Both the position numbers and the translations under genes were made by a program. Positions 10,498 to 19,032 of a stretch of DNA of 64,000 nt are shown here, piece after piece; position 1 is the first letter of the stretch, and the number at the start of each line of letters is the position of its first letter. The stretch is from Corynebacterium afermentans subsp. lipophilum (GTDB lineage Bacteria; Actinomycetota; Actinomycetes; Mycobacteriales; Mycobacteriaceae), in assembly GCF_030408375.1 (NCBI RefSeq), contig NZ_CP046530.1, forward strand, positions 2,046,001-2,110,000, in the 5' to 3' direction. The notes beneath the pieces are model-generated. The model was not told the DNA's origin and did no database searches. It saw nothing but the letters and a program-made list of their open reading frames with translations.

Positions 10498-11241
10498 GTG
10501 CAGGCGCAAACTATCTCAGCAATCACCAATGCCTTGTCCGATGCACGGTTCGACACCTACCGGGCTGCTGCAGGAGGATCCGAAGCGAAGGCGCTGAAGC
10601 TGTACTTATGGAACATTACGATGGCCGGCGCCGTCACTGCCACAACCGGAATTGTTGAAGTGCAGCTGCGAAACAGCATCGACACGAGGCTCCAAAGCTG
10701 GAACGAAACTGAGCCTGTACACGAGCCAGGTAGGTCAAGCTCCTATTCACGAGATTGGTTGATAGACCCCGCACCCAAACTCAAGCAAATTATCTCGCCA
10801 ACCAACAGGCAGCCTTTATGGAAGAAAGCTGCGCCTGCATTACTCGGAGAGGATGGCTCCGCCAGGAAAACGAACCCCACGCATGACGATCTTGTAGCAG
10901 CGCTTCCCTTCGGGGCATGGCTCTTCTTACTCCCTCAGCCTCAAGTGTCGTCCCCCAACAACCCAAGGATGAGGCTCTGGAATGAGGCGCTGAGCAACGC
11001 TTTTAATGCGAGGGCAGGTTCTCCATTTCGATACGCAAATCATTCAGTCATCTATCGGTGGGCAAACACAGTGCGATTCGCTCGAAACCGGGCGAGCCAC
11101 TTGGAACCGCTACCCGATTCCAGGGAGCTCTTGCGGTACCACAGGGTCTGGCTCCGATTGATGAATTCGCTAAACCCTGCAGCAGCTTCCTGGCTTGCCG
11201 GGCAGCAGTATATTCCTACTGCGCTACGTAACCGCCCGTGA
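10498..11241 (+). CDS. HEPN/Abi-like protein
   Basis: A 247-residue, mostly helical protein related to the N-terminal part of the protein at 6484: VEVQLRNSID matches VEVLLRNSMM, LPFGAWLFLL matches LNLGFWTSLV, and the HEPN R-x4-H motif is RNRASH (versus RNRCSH). HEPN proteins of this type are usually RNases of toxin-antitoxin or abortive-infection systems. It lacks the C-terminal domain of its relative. The GTG start lies 7 nt after a TATACA -10 box, so the mRNA is probably leaderless. The stop is 14 bp from the convergent gltS stop. G+C is lower than in the flanking genes. Confidence 0.75.
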   Translation: MQAQTISAITNALSDARFDTYRAAAGGSEAKALKLYLWNITMAGAVTATTGIVEVQLRNSIDTRLQSWNETEPVHEPGRSSSYSRDWLIDPAPKLKQIISPTNRQPLWKKAAPALLGEDGSARKTNPTHDDLVAALPFGAWLFLLPQPQVSSPNNPRMRLWNEALSNAFNARAGSPFRYANHSVIYRWANTVRFARNRASHLEPLPDSRELLRYHRVWLRLMNSLNPAAASWLAGQQYIPTALRNRP

Positions 11242-11254
11242 TAAGCATCAAGCT

Positions 11255-12586
11255 TTACGACGATCTCTTGACCGGTATCCACTTCATCACGTAAGCCAGC
11301 ACGACCACCCCGACCGCGATTGCGAACGCAATCCAGCCGAAAATGGCGGTAAAGCCGGCGATCACCGCGATCGGCGCGATGATGGTGGTGCCAATTTCGA
11401 ACGGGGCGAAACCGACGTAGGCCACGCCGTACTCGTTGAGCGTGCCGGATTTGAGCTTCGGGTCCACCATTTTCAGCAGCGCGATGCCGGTGGCCACTGC
11501 GGCGGTGGCCCAGCCCCAGCCGAACAGGCCGCGCTCGAGCCATTTCTCGCCGAAGAACGTCGGGCCGGCCCAGAACATCCACACCACGCAGAACAGGGTG
11601 CCCAGCACGAAGATGAGCACGAGCGCCTGCCAGTAGCCCGCCAGCGCTGCGGGCACGATGGAGGCGATGCCGAAGGCGATCATGTAGTCCGTGGCGGCGC
11701 CGGAAACGGAGCTGATGGTGGAGCTGTCCAGGTAGTTCGGGCGGCCGACGAGCTTGAGCACCAGGCGGCCGATGAGCCCGATGACGAATGCCATGGCGAA
11801 CAGCGGGATGGACACGTTCGGCCACTGGTCCTTGATCAAGCTGTTGACCATGTACGCGATGAGCACGGTGAACGCGATGAAGCCGGCGTGCAGCGCCAGT
11901 GGCTCGATGGACGAGGGGTTGGTGGTGGCCTTGCCGATCGAGGGGCGCTCGTCTTCGTTGTGGATGTAGCCGGTGCGCAGGTCGTCGGGCAGGGTGCCGG
12001 CGAGCTGGGACGACTTGCCCTTGCGGATGCCCCAGTTGGCCATGATCACGCCGCCGACGATGGCCACGAGAGTGCCCACGGTGGCGGAGGTGAAGCCGAT
12101 GGAGGACGCGCCTTCCACGCCGATTTCTTCGAGTGCGGAACCCACGGCCGCCGCGGTGCCGAAGCCGCCGACGAAGCCGACCGGCAGCATCATGCCGAAC
12201 CACGGTTCGGTGCCGAACACCGGCGCAAACACGTACAAGCCGAGCAGGATGAACAGGCCCCACTGGCCCATGAACATAGCGGTGGAATAGCCCCACATGT
12301 TGCGGGCGCCGGAGGCGACGGAGCCGCCGAGCTCCATCGAGTACGCCATGGAGGCGAACACCACCGCGATCAACAGCGTGGTGTACGTGCCCACCTGGTC
12401 AGACCAGTGGATCACGCCCAGCACCTCGTCGCCCAGCAGCAGGCCGAGCAGGCCTGCGGTGATCGGGGCAGGCAGCAGCAGCGCCTGCAGCACCTTCAGC
12501 CGGTTGCGCAGAATATTGCCGACGATGAGCAGGACCGATATCCAGCCGATGTCCGTGAGCAGCGTATACGGGGTGAATTCCACCAC
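11255..12586 (-). CDS. gltS: Sodium/glutamate symporter family protein
   Basis: A 443-residue integral membrane protein with about 10-12 hydrophobic segments. Glycine-rich stretches such as LPVGFVGGFGTAAAVG and the later ISSVSGAATDYMIAFGIAS match the two pore-loop repeats of the GltS (ESS) family, which import glutamate with sodium. The first ATG (MVEFTPYTLL) lies 8 nt after an AAAAGAGG ribosome binding site. It converges with the HEPN gene, and no terminator is visible in the 14-bp gap. GltS function is inferred from the family; the solute could be another dicarboxylic compound. Confidence 0.85.
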   Translation of the reverse strand: MVEFTPYTLLTDIGWISVLLIVGNILRNRLKVLQALLLPAPITAGLLGLLLGDEVLGVIHWSDQVGTYTTLLIAVVFASMAYSMELGGSVASGARNMWGYSTAMFMGQWGLFILLGLYVFAPVFGTEPWFGMMLPVGFVGGFGTAAAVGSALEEIGVEGASSIGFTSATVGTLVAIVGGVIMANWGIRKGKSSQLAGTLPDDLRTGYIHNEDERPSIGKATTNPSSIEPLALHAGFIAFTVLIAYMVNSLIKDQWPNVSIPLFAMAFVIGLIGRLVLKLVGRPNYLDSSTISSVSGAATDYMIAFGIASIVPAALAGYWQALVLIFVLGTLFCVVWMFWAGPTFFGEKWLERGLFGWGWATAAVATGIALLKMVDPKLKSGTLNEYGVAYVGFAPFEIGTTIIAPIAVIAGFTAIFGWIAFAIAVGVVVLAYVMKWIPVKRSS

Positions 12587-12663
12587 AGCACCTCTTTTCT
12601 ATCCACTTATCACATTTCAACCGGGTGCAACTTTAGCCCACAGCCGCTAGGTAACCTGCTTTT

Positions 12664-13686
12664 ATGCCTTCCGACCCCTTTGCGCAGACGTTGCGCACCC
12701 ACGGCCCGCAGGTCAGCCGCGCGTGGCGCGCCCGCTTCTCCGAGGCGTATCCACAGGCAGAGATGATGCTGCCGCCTGGAGACGAGATGCCGCCTTTACT
12801 TTTGCGCGCCGCCCTCGCCGTGCTCGAACGCCCCGCCGAGGAAGTCCGCGACGAGCTGAAGGCGCTGGCACTGGATCTGCGTCGCACAGGGTTTCCGGCC
12901 GAGGAGTACCCCAACGCTGTGCAGATGCTTATCGACGAAGGCGCTGACGCCGAAGCCGACTGCACCGCGCTATCCGACGCGGCCGAGCTCATGCGCGATA
13001 CCGCCTCACAGGCCGACTACGCCGGTGTGCCCGCCGCCACCGCCGCCCAGGTGACCAACGTGGCGCACCACGGCGAGGTGCAGGTGGTGCGCCTAGAGGC
13101 TGGCACGCCGGTTCCGTACTCCCCCGGCCAGGTCATCCCCGTGATGTCGCCGAAGCGTCCCGGCGAGTGGACCGGCTTGGTCCCTGCGCTGCCGTCCAAC
13201 CCGCTCGGGCAGCTGGAGTTCCACGTACCCGGCGACATTCCGCTGGAGCCGGGCGACTGGTTGACGTTGGGGGCGGCGCGCGGTGGGCTGCGTGAGGCCG
13301 TCGACAAGCAATTGCTCCTGGTTGCCGCCGAGGGCGGTTTCGCTGCGGCGAAGGCGCTGGTGTTCCACTGTCTGGAGCAGCCCGATCCGCCGGAGGTGCA
13401 CCTGGTAGTTGGCGCGCGCGAGCCCGGCGAGTGGTACGACACTGCTGCGCTGGAGGCGCTGGCCAAGGCCCAAAACTGGCTGGACATTACGTGGATTGCG
13501 CAGTCGCGTGTGGGCGCGTCGCTGGAGCAGGTGGCCTCTGGCGCCGGCATGTGGTGGGGCCGCGAGGTGATCGTGTGCGCGCAGCAGGAGCGGGCGGTGA
13601 GCCTGGCCGCTGCACTGAAGGTCGCCGGGGCGCAAGACGTGCAGACCGTCGCCCCCGATGCGGCGCCGGAGTGGTTCAGCGAATAA
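12664..13686 (+). CDS. Flavohaemoprotein-like protein with degenerate globin domain and FAD-reductase-like C-terminus
   Basis: Residues 1 to about 115 are helical and globin-like (LLLRAALAVLE, LKALALDLRRTGFPAEEYP). In globins the LAxxH stretch supplies the haem-binding His; here my alignment puts Leu at that place, so haem binding may be lost. From residue 125 a ferredoxin-reductase-like beta-barrel follows with PYSPGQ in place of the FAD motif RxYS, then a nucleotide-binding-like part (LLLVAAEGGFAAAKAL, EVIVCAQQE). Length is 340, shorter than true flavohaemoglobins (~400). The motif copy at 13300-13309 encodes VDKQLL. The stop overlaps the convergent hydrolase gene by 11 bp. Confidence 0.65.
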   Translation: MPSDPFAQTLRTHGPQVSRAWRARFSEAYPQAEMMLPPGDEMPPLLLRAALAVLERPAEEVRDELKALALDLRRTGFPAEEYPNAVQMLIDEGADAEADCTALSDAAELMRDTASQADYAGVPAATAAQVTNVAHHGEVQVVRLEAGTPVPYSPGQVIPVMSPKRPGEWTGLVPALPSNPLGQLEFHVPGDIPLEPGDWLTLGAARGGLREAVDKQLLLVAAEGGFAAAKALVFHCLEQPDPPEVHLVVGAREPGEWYDTAALEALAKAQNWLDITWIAQSRVGASLEQVASGAGMWWGREVIVCAQQERAVSLAAALKVAGAQDVQTVAPDAAPEWFSE

Positions 13687-14506
13687 CGCTGTGCTCCCGA
13701 ATCTCCGCCAGCGGCAGCTCCTTGCGCGCCTCGGTGGCGTCCGCCGGGTCGATGTCCACCACTAGCGTCTCCGGCCCGTAGCCGGCCTCCGCAAGCCGCT
13801 GGCCCGTCGGCGCCACCACCACAGAGTGGCCCGCGCCGGTGGGCCCTGACGGCTCCCCGGCCTTGGTCTCGAAGTCCGGGCGGGCCTGGTCAGCGGCCGC
13901 GATAAACACCCCGGCATCCAGCGCACGCGCGACGGTGAGGATGCGCCACTGCTCCACCTTGCCCGGACCATCCGCCCAGCTCGTGGGCACCACAACCACT
14001 TTCGCGCCACGTTGAGCGAGCGCCTGGAACTGCTCCGGGAAGCGGATGTCAAAGCAGGTGGCCACCCCCACGGTCACGCCGTCGTGTTCGAACGTGACCA
14101 ACGTGTCGCCGGGGCGCACCGTGTCCGATTCCCTGTAGTTGAAGGCGTCGTACGTGTGGATCTTGTCGTATCCCTTATGCACCCCGCCGCCGGTGATCAG
14201 CGCGGTGTTGTAGACGCGGTTGTACTCCTTGCCGTTCACGGTGTTCGTGTCCGCGGGGCGGAACATGCCGGCGACGATGGTGACGCGGAGCTCGTCGCTA
14301 AGCTTTTTCAGCCCTGTGGCGAACGGACCGTCCAGCTCCTCTGCCTGCGTATCCAGCCGCCCCTGCTCAAACGCCTGGCTGGTGGCCTCGGGCAAAACGA
14401 TCAGCGTAGCGCCTTGAGTGGCGGCGTCGCGGACCAGCGGTTCGACGGCGGACAAATTTTTCATCTTGTCGTCGCCGGAGGCAATTTGCAATAGCGCGAT
14501 CTTCAT
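13676..14506 (-). CDS. Carbon-nitrogen hydrolase (nitrilase superfamily)
   Basis: About 276 residues with the Glu-Lys-Cys triad of the superfamily: Glu in VLPEATSQAF, Lys in GYDKIHTYDAF and Cys in GVATCFDIRFPEQF. These enzymes cleave amides or nitriles in the cytosol; the set of residues resembles the deaminated-glutathione amidase/omega-amidase branch, but the substrate is not certain. The start MKIALLQIASGDD was chosen over an in-frame upstream ATG created by a 21-bp tandem duplication that adds seven residues (MKIGVIH). No strong ribosome binding site is seen for either. Confidence 0.85.
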   Translation of the reverse strand: MKIALLQIASGDDKMKNLSAVEPLVRDAATQGATLIVLPEATSQAFEQGRLDTQAEELDGPFATGLKKLSDELRVTIVAGMFRPADTNTVNGKEYNRVYNTALITGGGVHKGYDKIHTYDAFNYRESDTVRPGDTLVTFEHDGVTVGVATCFDIRFPEQFQALAQRGAKVVVVPTSWADGPGKVEQWRILTVARALDAGVFIAAADQARPDFETKAGEPSGPTGAGHSVVVAPTGQRLAEAGYGPETLVVDIDPADATEARKELPLAEIREHSVIR

Positions 14507-14566
14507 GTGGATAACTCCGATCTTCATGTGGATAACTCTAGGTGCGTCTCAAGAGAGTTATCCACA
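14497..14566. promoter_or_regulatory. 21-bp tandem duplication carrying two DnaA boxes, with a third inverted box beside it
   Basis: Positions 14497-14517 and 14518-14538 are identical 21-bp units. Each contains TGTGGATAA, the complement of the perfect DnaA box TTATCCACA (14506-14514, 14527-14535), and each contains a start codon of the minus-strand hydrolase. A third box TTATCCACA lies at 14558-14566 in the opposite orientation, giving an 11-bp inverted repeat with the second. Confidence 0.7.
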
Positions 14567-14618
14567 GATTTGGATTGGGATATTGCGTCGACTGTTGCGT
14601 TCGCGGATGGTTCGTTGC

Positions 14619-14870
14619 ATGACATTTCTTCAACTGACCACAGACACCGCACCCGCCGCCCGCAGCTGCATCCGCAGCTTCACCACCCTTCCCACCGCCC
14701 ATTTGAGCCCCTCGCGCTCCGCGTCCGCGCTCACATCGTTGCAGGACGTTGAGCATTTGCTTGTCGACGATGTCACGTCCCGCCTGGACACCCACCTCCA
14801 CGACGTCGCCGCCTTTGCGTCCATAGTGGAGCAGACGGACGCCCGATTCGGCAAGGAGCTCACGCCGTGA
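14619..14870 (+). CDS. Small helical protein upstream of DUF1023 hydrolase
   Basis: An 83-residue protein with no family I can name. It is predicted to be mostly helical (LQDVEHLLVDDVTSRLDTHLHDVAAFASIVEQTDARF) and has the size of a WXG100-like partner. The ATG was chosen because upstream in-frame sequence crosses the regulatory duplication. Its stop overlaps the GTG start of the next gene (GTGA), so the two are translationally coupled and probably work together. It carries a motif copy at 14759-14768, read as LLVDD. Confidence 0.65.
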   Translation: MTFLQLTTDTAPAARSCIRSFTTLPTAHLSPSRSASALTSLQDVEHLLVDDVTSRLDTHLHDVAAFASIVEQTDARFGKELTP

Positions 14871-16012
14871 CGTACAAACCAGCACTGTCCACGTCCGAAT
14901 TGTTCGCCGCGGCAGCCGCCACCAAATTGGCAGCTGCCGGTGCGCGGGAGCGCGCGGAACACGCGCCGCATTCAGCCGCCGTCATTGCGGATTCCGGGTT
15001 CCGCGGACCCGCGTTCGAAGCGTCTTCTGCGAGGCTGGCCAGCTACAACGCGGCGCTTGCCGCCAGTGCTGTGCGGCTGGAGCAGGCGTCGATGACCTTG
15101 CTCGCCGCCGCCGGTCTGCAGCAGCAGTTGGACGAGGCCGCCGAGTTCATCGGCATCTCCGCCCATTCACGCGTCGTGCTGTGGCTCAACGGAATGTCCA
15201 TGATGCTGGATCTGAGGCTGTCACGGACCCTGTTGGACGCGGCCGGCAAGGAGCAGGACTACGACCCGCTGTTCGACCACCCGGACGAGTCCTTCGAATC
15301 GCTGCACGCCCGGCACGCGCAGACGGTGCCAGCGTCCACGATGGCAGCAGTGGAAGACGCAGGCGGCGTGATCCTCGAGGCCGGTCCGACTGCAACCACG
15401 GTTCTAGTCGGCGACGCGGTGGACCCATCAAGAGTGATCACATTGGTTGCGGGTGCGACCACCGGCAAGCCTTCGAAGCTGCCGGGCGAGCTGGAGAAAG
15501 CCCAGATGCTGTCGGAACAGACCGGGGCCGCGGTGGTGGTGTGGCAGGGCTACGCCCCTCCCCCGCTGCTCACAGACGCAGCCTCGCCCCACCGCGCCCA
15601 CGCCGGCGCGGACGACCTTGCAATGTTCCAGGCCGCGTTAGAGGAGCGCTTCCCTGACGCACAGAAGACCGTGATCTCCCATAGCTACGGCACGCTTTTA
15701 GCCACGAAGGCGGCGCATCAGCACGGGTTGCTCGCGGACGACCTGTGGATCCTGGGCAGCGCAGGCGTCTCGGGCGAACACGTCTCGGAGCTGACCCTGG
15801 CTGGGCCTGAAGCGACGGTGCACGTGGTGGATTCCCCCGCCGACCCGATCCTGCTGCTGCGCTCCGGGCCGACGGCGGCGCTCGGGGCGTCGCCGTCGTA
15901 CGTGGGGTGGGGCGGCGAGCGCGTGCCAGGGGTCAAAGGCGGGCACACCGACTACTTCACAGACCCCGCGTTTCTGTCTGCTTTGCAACAGCGCGCCGAC
16001 CCAGCTGCGTAA
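14867..16012 (+). CDS. Alpha/beta hydrolase (DUF1023) with N-terminal helical WXG100-like region
   Basis: A 381-residue protein. Residues 1 to about 120 are Ala-rich helices with a turn SGFRGPAFEAS that resembles the WXG turn of ESX-type proteins. The rest is the DUF1023 alpha/beta hydrolase domain: VVVWQGYAPPP, the nucleophile elbow SHSYGTLL with Ser, DLWILGSAGVS, and a late VKGGHTDYF that could supply His. No signal peptide is visible. The start is a GTG overlapping the stop of the small upstream gene. In other actinobacteria such hydrolases often sit with small ESX-like partners. The substrate is unknown. Confidence 0.75.
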   Translation: MTYKPALSTSELFAAAAATKLAAAGARERAEHAPHSAAVIADSGFRGPAFEASSARLASYNAALAASAVRLEQASMTLLAAAGLQQQLDEAAEFIGISAHSRVVLWLNGMSMMLDLRLSRTLLDAAGKEQDYDPLFDHPDESFESLHARHAQTVPASTMAAVEDAGGVILEAGPTATTVLVGDAVDPSRVITLVAGATTGKPSKLPGELEKAQMLSEQTGAAVVVWQGYAPPPLLTDAASPHRAHAGADDLAMFQAALEERFPDAQKTVISHSYGTLLATKAAHQHGLLADDLWILGSAGVSGEHVSELTLAGPEATVHVVDSPADPILLLRSGPTAALGASPSYVGWGGERVPGVKGGHTDYFTDPAFLSALQQRADPAA

Positions 16013-16070
16013 ATGTCGTTACCATGGCGCACGTTGAATGAAACGACTAATCAGGAGATATAGGTAGACA

Positions 16071-17837
16071 ATGCCCAATTTCGCAGAACAAGTGGTCAAG
16101 CGCCTAGAGGACCAAGGCGTCAAACGCATTTACGGCCTGGTGGGCGATTCGCTCAACCCGCTGTCCGACGCCGTGCGCCAGAGCGACATCGAATGGGTGC
16201 ACGTACGCAATGAGGAAGCGGCCGCGTTCGCCGCCGGTGCCGATTCCCTGGCCGCCGACGAGCTCGCCGTGTGCGGCGCTTCCTGCGGCCCGGGCAACAC
16301 CCACTTCGTGCAGGGCCTATTCGAGTCCCACCGCAACGGCGCGAAGGTGCTGGCCATTGCGTCGCACATCCCCACCATGGAGATCGGCTCCTCCTTCTTC
16401 CAGGAGACCCACCCGGAGCTTCTGTTCCAGGAGTGCTCCTCTTACTGCGAGGTAGTCCACGAGGCGGACCAGGGCATGCGCGTGCTGCACAACGCCCTGC
16501 AGAACACCCTGGCAGGCAACGGCGTGTCCGTGATGGTCGTGCCTGGCGACGTCTTCGCCGCCGACACCGCCGAGGGCCCGCACACCGCGGACTCCGTCTA
16601 CGCCACCGGCGCCAACAAGCGCGTCTACCCGGACCCGCACGAGGCCGCCCGCCTGGTGGAGGCGATTAACAAGGCCGACAAGGTCACCCTGTTTTGTGGC
16701 TACGGCGCACGCGACGCCCGCGACGAGGTCTTCGCCCTGGCGGAGAAGATCAAATCCCCGATCGGCCACTCCTTCCGCGGCAAGATGTACTACGAGTACG
16801 ACAACCCGTATGACGTCGGCATGTCCGGCCTGCTCGGCTACGGCGCCTGCCTGGACGCGATGGAAGAGTCCGACCTGTTCATCATGGTGGGCACCGACTT
16901 CCCGTACACCGATTGGCTGCCGGACGAGAACGTCGCGCAGATCGACATCGACGGCACCCACATCGGCCGCCGCACCAAGGTGGACTATCCGGTTGTCGGC
17001 GACGTCAAGAGCGTCATCGAGAACATCCTCCCTCACATCGAGGAGAAGTCCGACCGCAAGTTCCTGGACAAGATGCTCAAGCGCCACTACCAGCTGCTGG
17101 ACCACGTGGTGAAGAGCTACACCTCCAAGGCTGTCGAGTCCAAGAAGCCGATCCACCCGGAGCTCGCCGCATCCGTGCTGGACAAGCTCGCGGACGACGA
17201 CGCGTACTTCACCGTCGACACCGGCATGTGCAACGTGTGGTCCTCGCGTTACCTCACCCCGAACGGCAAGCGCGACGAGGCAGCCTCCTTCCTCCACGGC
17301 ACCATGGCGAATGCGCTGCCGATGGCGATCGGCGTGCAGGCGGCGTTCCCGGACCGCCAGGTCATCTCCTGGTCCGGCGACGGCGGGCTGGGCATGCTCA
17401 TGGGCGAGCTGCTCACCATCAAGCTGCACCAGCTGCCGGTGAAGGTGATCTGCTTCAACAACTCCTCGCTGGGCATGGTGAAGCTGGAGATGATGGTGGC
17501 CGGCATGCCGTACTTCGGCACCGACCACGAGCAAGCCAACTACGCCGAGATTGCCAAGGGTGTCGGTATCAAGTCCTTCCGCATCGAGGACCCGGACGAC
17601 CTCGAGCCGGTGCTCAAGGAGGCCCTGGCCTACGACGGCCCGGTGCTCGTGGACATCGTCACCGACCCGGAGGCGCTCTCCCTGCCGCCGGGAATCACCT
17701 GGGACATGATGAAGGGCTTCACCAAGTCCGGTGCCCGCACCGCCTTCCTCGAGGGTGGCGTCGGTCGCCTGTTCAACCTGGCCAAGTCCAACCTCCGCCA
17801 CATTGGCGGCGCCGCAGCCATCGAGTTCGGCGGTTAA
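16071..17837 (+). CDS. pqo: Pyruvate dehydrogenase (quinone)
   Basis: A 588-residue thiamine-diphosphate flavoenzyme that oxidatively decarboxylates pyruvate to acetate and CO2 and passes electrons to menaquinone at the membrane. Order: N-terminal PYR domain with the catalytic Glu in VRNEEAAAFAAGADSLA, central FAD-binding domain, and C-terminal PP domain with the ThDP/Mg site SGDGGLGMLMGEL ending in FNNSSLGMVKLEMM. The C-terminus should be the lipid-activated membrane-binding helix. An AGGAGAT ribosome binding site precedes the ATG. It is followed by a strong terminator at 17953. The same gene is called pqo or poxB. Confidence 0.95.
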   Translation: MPNFAEQVVKRLEDQGVKRIYGLVGDSLNPLSDAVRQSDIEWVHVRNEEAAAFAAGADSLAADELAVCGASCGPGNTHFVQGLFESHRNGAKVLAIASHIPTMEIGSSFFQETHPELLFQECSSYCEVVHEADQGMRVLHNALQNTLAGNGVSVMVVPGDVFAADTAEGPHTADSVYATGANKRVYPDPHEAARLVEAINKADKVTLFCGYGARDARDEVFALAEKIKSPIGHSFRGKMYYEYDNPYDVGMSGLLGYGACLDAMEESDLFIMVGTDFPYTDWLPDENVAQIDIDGTHIGRRTKVDYPVVGDVKSVIENILPHIEEKSDRKFLDKMLKRHYQLLDHVVKSYTSKAVESKKPIHPELAASVLDKLADDDAYFTVDTGMCNVWSSRYLTPNGKRDEAASFLHGTMANALPMAIGVQAAFPDRQVISWSGDGGLGMLMGELLTIKLHQLPVKVICFNNSSLGMVKLEMMVAGMPYFGTDHEQANYAEIAKGVGIKSFRIEDPDDLEPVLKEALAYDGPVLVDIVTDPEALSLPPGITWDMMKGFTKSGARTAFLEGGVGRLFNLAKSNLRHIGGAAAIEFGG

Positions 17838-17952
17838 GTCCGGCTCGGTAGCCTCCCCAATGCGGAAACACATCGACATATGTAGTGTTGTGGAGGCTTC
17901 AAAAGGCCCCTAGCCCTCCATGGCTAGGAAGCGTTTCGAATTTTCAAAGCAC

Positions 17953-17990
17953 AAACGCCCGCGCTCACGTGTTCACCGCGCGGGCGTTTT
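17953..17990 (+). terminator. Intrinsic terminator of pqo
   Basis: AAACGCCCGCGC pairs perfectly with GCGCGGGCGTTT around a 14-nt loop, and a TTTT run closes it. Confidence 0.85.
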
Positions 17991-18013
17991 GCGTATGCGC
18001 GAGGTGTGGGCGA

Positions 18014-18049
18014 GGGAGAGTCGATAGGCAGAGGCTTATCGTCGCTCCC
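18014..18049. repeat. Hairpin formed by two inverted copies of the iterated motif
   Basis: GGGAG at 18014-18018 and CTCCC at 18045-18049 frame GTCGATAGGC (18020-18029) and a degenerate inverted copy GCTTATCGTCG (18034-18044), separated by a 4-nt loop. 13 of 16 positions pair. Confidence 0.65.
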
Positions 18050-18150
18050 ATTCCGTGAGCCAAGTGTTATCAAAACGCGACCCAAAGGTCGTACCTATCT
18101 CGTATCGTTGCGGGAGTTGTCATTGATCCCATCAAGAAAGGCTTACATCT

Positions 18151-18939
18151 ATGACTTCCCCGCAGAACCCGCGCCGCGTTGAGCGCACCGCCCGCCGCAC
18201 CGCGCCGGCCTCCGCAAGCACCGCCGTGCGCGCCGAGACCGTCGCCGACGAAGACCAGCACCTCGGCCAGGAGGCCTGGATCGGCACCGACTCCACCGAG
18301 GTGTCCAACGGCAACGTCTCCTGGGGCGCAATCTTCGCCGGCGTGGTGACCTTCCTGGCCATCATGATCCTGCTCGGCGTCGGCGCTGCTGCCATGGGCC
18401 TGCAGGGCTCCGGCGGCCTGGCCACCGGCATCTTCGCCCTGATCTCCCTGGCCGTAGCCTTCGCCGCCGCGGGTTACGTCTCCGGTACCCTCGGCGTTCG
18501 CGCTGGCCTGTTCCACGGCCTGGGCACCTGGGCGACCTCCCTGATCGCCTCCCTGATCCTGGCTGGCTGGCTCGGCTCCTCCGTGGTCGGCGGTCTGGGT
18601 GCCGTGCTCGGCGACGTCACCGGCACCGTCGCTGAAACCGCCGGTAACGCAGCCAACGTGACCCGCCAGGACGCTGAGGATGCCTCAACCTCCGTACAGG
18701 ACAGCATCAGCCAGGAGGACATCAACAACGCCGAGAACCAGGCCCGGGACGCCGCCAACAACGCCGCTGACCAGGCACGCGAGACCTACAATGAGTACTC
18801 GGATGACGCCGCGGCAGGCACCTGGTGGACCTTCGCCGGCCTCCTCATCGGCGCTGTGATCTCCGGCTTCGCTGGCGCCGCCGGTGCACGCTCCGTGCTC
18901 AACCGCGACGAGAAGCAGGTTGTGACCACCCGCCGCTAA
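18151..18939 (+). CDS. Multi-pass membrane protein of unknown function
   Basis: 262 residues. A charged N-terminus (1-55) precedes three hydrophobic helices (about 58-80, 88-110 and 120-145), then an acidic, Asn/Ala-rich extracytoplasmic-type segment (TRQDAEDASTSVQDSISQEDINNAENQARDAANN reduced to shorter repeats of A/N/Q/D), then a last helix (WWTFAGLLIGAVISGFAGAAGA) and a short basic tail. The glycine-rich helices suggest a stress-related envelope protein, but I do not recognise the family. It is followed by a good terminator at 18977. Confidence 0.75.
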   Translation: MTSPQNPRRVERTARRTAPASASTAVRAETVADEDQHLGQEAWIGTDSTEVSNGNVSWGAIFAGVVTFLAIMILLGVGAAAMGLQGSGGLATGIFALISLAVAFAAAGYVSGTLGVRAGLFHGLGTWATSLIASLILAGWLGSSVVGGLGAVLGDVTGTVAETAGNAANVTRQDAEDASTSVQDSISQEDINNAENQARDAANNAADQARETYNEYSDDAAAGTWWTFAGLLIGAVISGFAGAAGARSVLNRDEKQVVTTRR

Positions 18940-18976
18940 TTTCGCGGCAGACCGCTTCGATGCGCCAAAGCGAGTA

Positions 18977-19017
18977 GTGCCCCGGACTGTTCCGTGTGAA
19001 CAGCCCGGGGCACTTTT
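18977..19017 (+). terminator. Intrinsic terminator after the membrane protein gene
   Basis: GTGCCCCGG-a-CTGTTC pairs with GAACAG-c-CCGGGGCAC around a 5-nt loop, followed by TTTT. One A-C mismatch interrupts the stem. Confidence 0.85.
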
Positions 19018-19032
19018 GGTTGCGCTACCGCG

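Larger units (their letters stand above)
17838..18150. other. Intergenic region between pqo and the membrane protein gene
   Basis: No gene is visible. It holds the pqo terminator (17953-17990), a hairpin built from two inverted copies of the iterated motif (18014-18049), and the upstream region of the next gene. There a CGACC-CAAA-GGTCG palindrome (18078-18091) is a possible operator, and AAAGG lies before the ATG. Confidence 0.6.
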
